Source: Sphingomonas nostoxanthinifaciens
GTDB taxonomy: Bacteria; Pseudomonadota; Alphaproteobacteria; Sphingomonadales; Sphingomonadaceae
Direction of reading: 5' to 3'
Length of the DNA stretch: 64,000 nucleotides
NCBI RefSeq assembly: GCF_019930585.1
Contig: NZ_CP082839.1
Coordinates: 3,980,001-4,044,000, forward strand
This document shows, piece after piece, positions 61,565 to 64,000 of this stretch. The notes under the pieces are model-generated. The model ran no database searches. It was not told the DNA's origin and saw nothing but the letters and a program-made list of their open reading frames with translations. The translations under genes were made by a program, and so were the position numbers. Position 1 is the first letter of the stretch. Every line of letters starts with the position of its first letter.

Positions 61565-63304
61565 ATGCCCGCTCTATGCGCAGCGGCGATGACAAAGATC
61601 CGCGGTATCGGGCTTCTTCGCGGGGTGGTCGCACCCTGCCTCCTCGCATTGGTCGCGACCCCCGCCGTCGCGCGCAAGGCGCCACCGCCGCCGCCCGAAA
61701 TCCCGCTCGCCGAGCAGGGGCTGATCGACAATGTCAACGGCTACACGATCGACGCGCATGGCGCGCTCGAGCGGTTCGACGGCCTGCTGATCGATCGCAC
61801 CGGCCATGTCGTGAAGCTGCTGCACGAGGGGCAGGCGCGACCCGAGCGGCCCGACTTCCGCCTGAATGCCGGCGGCCGCACGATGCTGCCCGGCCTCAAC
61901 GATGCGCACGGCCACCTGTCCGGCCTCGGCTTCGAGGCGCTCGGGCTCGATCTGCGCGGCACCACCTCGCTCGCGCAGGCGCAGGCGGCGCTCGCCCGCT
62001 ACGCCGCCGAGCATGGCACGCCCAGCTGGATCCGCGGCGGCGGCTGGAATCAGGAGGCGTGGAGCCTCGCCCGCTTCCCGACCGCCGCCGACCTCGACGC
62101 GGCGGTGAAGGATCGGCCGGTGCTGCTGGAGCGCGTCGACGGCCACGCTCTGCTCGCCAATACGGCGGCGATGGCGGCGGCGGGGATCACCGCCAAGACG
62201 CCCGATCCCAAGGGCGGGCGGATCGAACGCGACGCCAAGGGCAATCCCACCGGCCTGTTCGTCGATGCCGCCAAGGCTCTGATCGCCAAGGCCGCGCCCC
62301 CGCCGCTGCCGCGCGAGCGCGAGACGGCGCTCGCCAAGGCGCAGGAGATTTTGCTCGCCGACGGCGTCACCGCCACCAGCGACATGGCCGAGACGGTCGA
62401 GGATTGGGAGGCGCTGCGCCGCATGGGCGACGGCGGCCGGCTGCGCGTGCGCATCACCGCTTATGCCGACGGCATCGACGCGCTGCTGACCGTCGCCGGA
62501 TCGGGGCCGACCGCGTGGCTGTATGACGGCCACCTGCGGATGGTCGGCGTCAAACTGTTCGCCGACGGCGCGCTCGGCTCGCGCGGGGCGTGGCTCAAGC
62601 AGCCTTATGCCGATCAGCCGGGCACGCGCGGGCTGCAATTCCTCGACGATGCCAAGCTGCGCAACCTGATGAGCCGCGCGGCGATGGACGATTTCCAGGT
62701 GGCGGTGCACGCCATCGGCGACGCCGCCAACGCGCAGGTGCTCGACGCGATCGACGAATTGTCCGACACCTACAAGGGCGACCGCCGCTGGCGGATCGAG
62801 CATGCCCAGATCGTCGACCCGGCCGATCTGCCGCGCTTCGCGAAGCACGGCATCGTCGCGTCGATGCAGCCGACCCATGCCACGTCCGATCATCGCATGG
62901 CGGCGGCGCGGCTGGGCACGGCGCGGCTCGCCGGCGCCTATGCGTGGAAGACGATGCTCGACGAAGGCGTGCCGCTCGCCTTCGGCTCGGATTATCCGGT
63001 CGAGGATCCGAACCCTTTCCCCGGCATGGCCGATGCGGTGACGCGCGAGGATGCGGCGGGCGATCCGCCCGGCGGCTTCACGCCGCAGCAGCGCATCACG
63101 CTGACGCAGGCGCTCGCCGCCTTCACCACCGGCGCCGCCTTCGCCGAGCGCGCCGAGGATCGGATCGGCAGCCTCGCCCCCGGCCGTCTCGCCGACTTCA
63201 TCCTGCTCGATCGCGATCCGTTCATGGTCGATCCGCGCGCGCTGCGCGAGACCAAGGTGATGGAGACGTGGATCGGCGGCGTGCGCGCCTGGGTCCGCAA
63301 ATAG
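61565..63304 (+). CDS. Exported amidohydrolase (YtcJ-like)
   Basis: A 579-residue protein with a signal-like N terminus (start 61565 or the ATG at 61589), Pro-rich linker, and amidohydrolase domain: LPGLNDAHGHLSGLG (metal HxH), VKLFADGALGSRGAW, AVHAIGDAAN, RIEHAQIVDP, and FGSDYPVEDPNPF (catalytic Asp). YtcJ-like enzymes hydrolyse N-acyl or formyl compounds with unknown natural substrates. Divergent from ilvA. Confidence 0.88.
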   Translation: MPALCAAAMTKIRGIGLLRGVVAPCLLALVATPAVARKAPPPPPEIPLAEQGLIDNVNGYTIDAHGALERFDGLLIDRTGHVVKLLHEGQARPERPDFRLNAGGRTMLPGLNDAHGHLSGLGFEALGLDLRGTTSLAQAQAALARYAAEHGTPSWIRGGGWNQEAWSLARFPTAADLDAAVKDRPVLLERVDGHALLANTAAMAAAGITAKTPDPKGGRIERDAKGNPTGLFVDAAKALIAKAAPPPLPRERETALAKAQEILLADGVTATSDMAETVEDWEALRRMGDGGRLRVRITAYADGIDALLTVAGSGPTAWLYDGHLRMVGVKLFADGALGSRGAWLKQPYADQPGTRGLQFLDDAKLRNLMSRAAMDDFQVAVHAIGDAANAQVLDAIDELSDTYKGDRRWRIEHAQIVDPADLPRFAKHGIVASMQPTHATSDHRMAAARLGTARLAGAYAWKTMLDEGVPLAFGSDYPVEDPNPFPGMADAVTREDAAGDPPGGFTPQQRITLTQALAAFTTGAAFAERAEDRIGSLAPGRLADFILLDRDPFMVDPRALRETKVMETWIGGVRAWVRK

Positions 63305-63309
63305 GCGGC

Positions 63310-63996
63310 TCAGGCCGACTGGATCAGCCGCACCAGCGCCGTGGTCGGCGGCGCGAAGCCGAGCGGGCCGATCGCGACGTCGCTCAGCACGATCACGCCC
63401 AGCCCCCACAGATAGGCCGGATGGACCCGGCCGCGCACGACACGATCGGCGATCATCCCCGCCGCGCCGAACGACAGGATCGCCGCGAACATCACCAATG
63501 GCGCCGCCGCACCGAACGACCCCATCGGCAGCAGCCGGCCGAGCCCCGGCCCGAGGATCGAGATGGTCGCGCACAGCATCAGTCGCTTGTGCCATTCGCG
63601 CCGGCGTCGCAGCAGGATGCCCGACGCGACCAGCCCGCCGAACACCGCGATGCCGATCAGGTTCATCACCAGGAAGATGCCCGGCGGGAAGAAGCTCGGC
63701 ACGGCATGGTGGCCGATCGCGAACAACGTCGCCGCAACCCCCATCACCACCATCGCCGCCGCCAGACCCGCGCCGACCCAGCCGAGGCGCCGATGCAGCC
63801 GCAGCGAGCCGCGCGCGATGAACGCCGGCTGCGCCACGAACAGCAAGACCCACAAGGTGAAGACCATGCCGTGGATATGCAGCAGCAGCGGCAGGGCCGG
63901 CGTGTCGGTAAAGTCGCCCGGCACGGTCGTCGAGAAGCCGCCGACGATCACCGCCGCCATCGCGAGCGATATCCACAGATAGAAAGACTGGCTCAC
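63310..63996 (-). CDS. Multi-span membrane protein, N terminus near window end
   Basis: From the GTG at 63996, 228 residues with six or seven predicted membrane spans: FYLWISLAMAAVIVGGFSTT, PLLLHIHGMVFTLWVLLFVA, a basic loop RGSLRLHRRLGWVGAG, further spans, and REWHKRLMLCATIS. The conserved His residues (HIHG, RLHRRLG, WHKR) are like DUF2306 or cytochrome-b-like membrane proteins. The true start may lie beyond base 64000. It converges on the amidohydrolase. Function unknown. Confidence 0.65.
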   Translation of the reverse strand: MSQSFYLWISLAMAAVIVGGFSTTVPGDFTDTPALPLLLHIHGMVFTLWVLLFVAQPAFIARGSLRLHRRLGWVGAGLAAAMVVMGVAATLFAIGHHAVPSFFPPGIFLVMNLIGIAVFGGLVASGILLRRRREWHKRLMLCATISILGPGLGRLLPMGSFGAAAPLVMFAAILSFGAAGMIADRVVRGRVHPAYLWGLGVIVLSDVAIGPLGFAPPTTALVRLIQSA

Positions 63997-64000
63997 GTCG

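Overview
The window is a high-GC chromosome segment of an alphaproteobacterium, most likely a sphingomonad (Sphingomonas or a close relative). The grounds are a circularly permuted two-piece tmRNA gene with tag ANDNEALAIAA, an exported protein with a PEPxxWA-CTERM-like tail, Bpt-type aminoacyl transferase, and the REP-like intergenic palindromes usual in this group. No database search was possible, so genus and family names rest on recognised motifs and gene order.

Layout. 1-1622 is host: the 3' part of holA, a winged-helix regulator, and the start of a tRNA-Gly(UCC) locus. 1663 to about 45016 is one near-complete prophage of about 43 kb, bounded by a 40-bp direct repeat that is the 5' half of tRNA-Gly (1623-1662 and 45017-45056). 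45017-64000 is host again: intact tRNA-Gly, ssrA, ppa, an XpaC-like/TelA pair, a CTERM protein, typA, gyrB, an M20 peptidase, aroQ, an aldose epimerase, a class A PBP, bpt, ilvA, an amidohydrolase and a membrane protein.

The prophage is a tailed phage, probably a siphovirus, with a gpA-type large terminase, gpW, a lambda-type portal and a protease-capsid fusion. Late genes run leftwards from 28.3 to 3.4 kb: terminase, gpW, portal, protease/capsid, decoration protein, neck genes, tail tube, tail assembly chaperone with a -1 frameshift site, tape measure, baseplate and fibre proteins, an SGNH esterase, then lysis genes. Early genes, also leftwards (37.4-28.9 kb), form a tightly overlapping operon: Cro-like protein, small regulators, two DNA methyltransferases, an ASCH-like protein, SSB and a primase-polymerase/D5 helicase. 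A CI-type repressor (37496-38200) is flanked by copies of the operator CGGGCAATTGCCCG. One copy sits between the -35 and -10 boxes of a rightward promoter that drives six small genes and the integrase.

The right end of the prophage carries cargo of visibly different, AT-richer composition: a ParB-like protein, a putative nuclease and a C5 cytosine methyltransferase (44817-41704). This looks like an uncharacterised restriction-modification or defence module and is the best candidate for an undescribed system here. The left end carries a second AT-rich cargo gene, a winged-helix protein related to the host regulator just outside attL.

Two prophage genes are broken by single-base shifts (tail fibre at about 9.57 kb, exported protein at about 17.0 kb). 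Integration appears to have moved tRNA-Gly away from its own promoter, because the duplicated part is the 5' half of the gene and not the usual 3' end.
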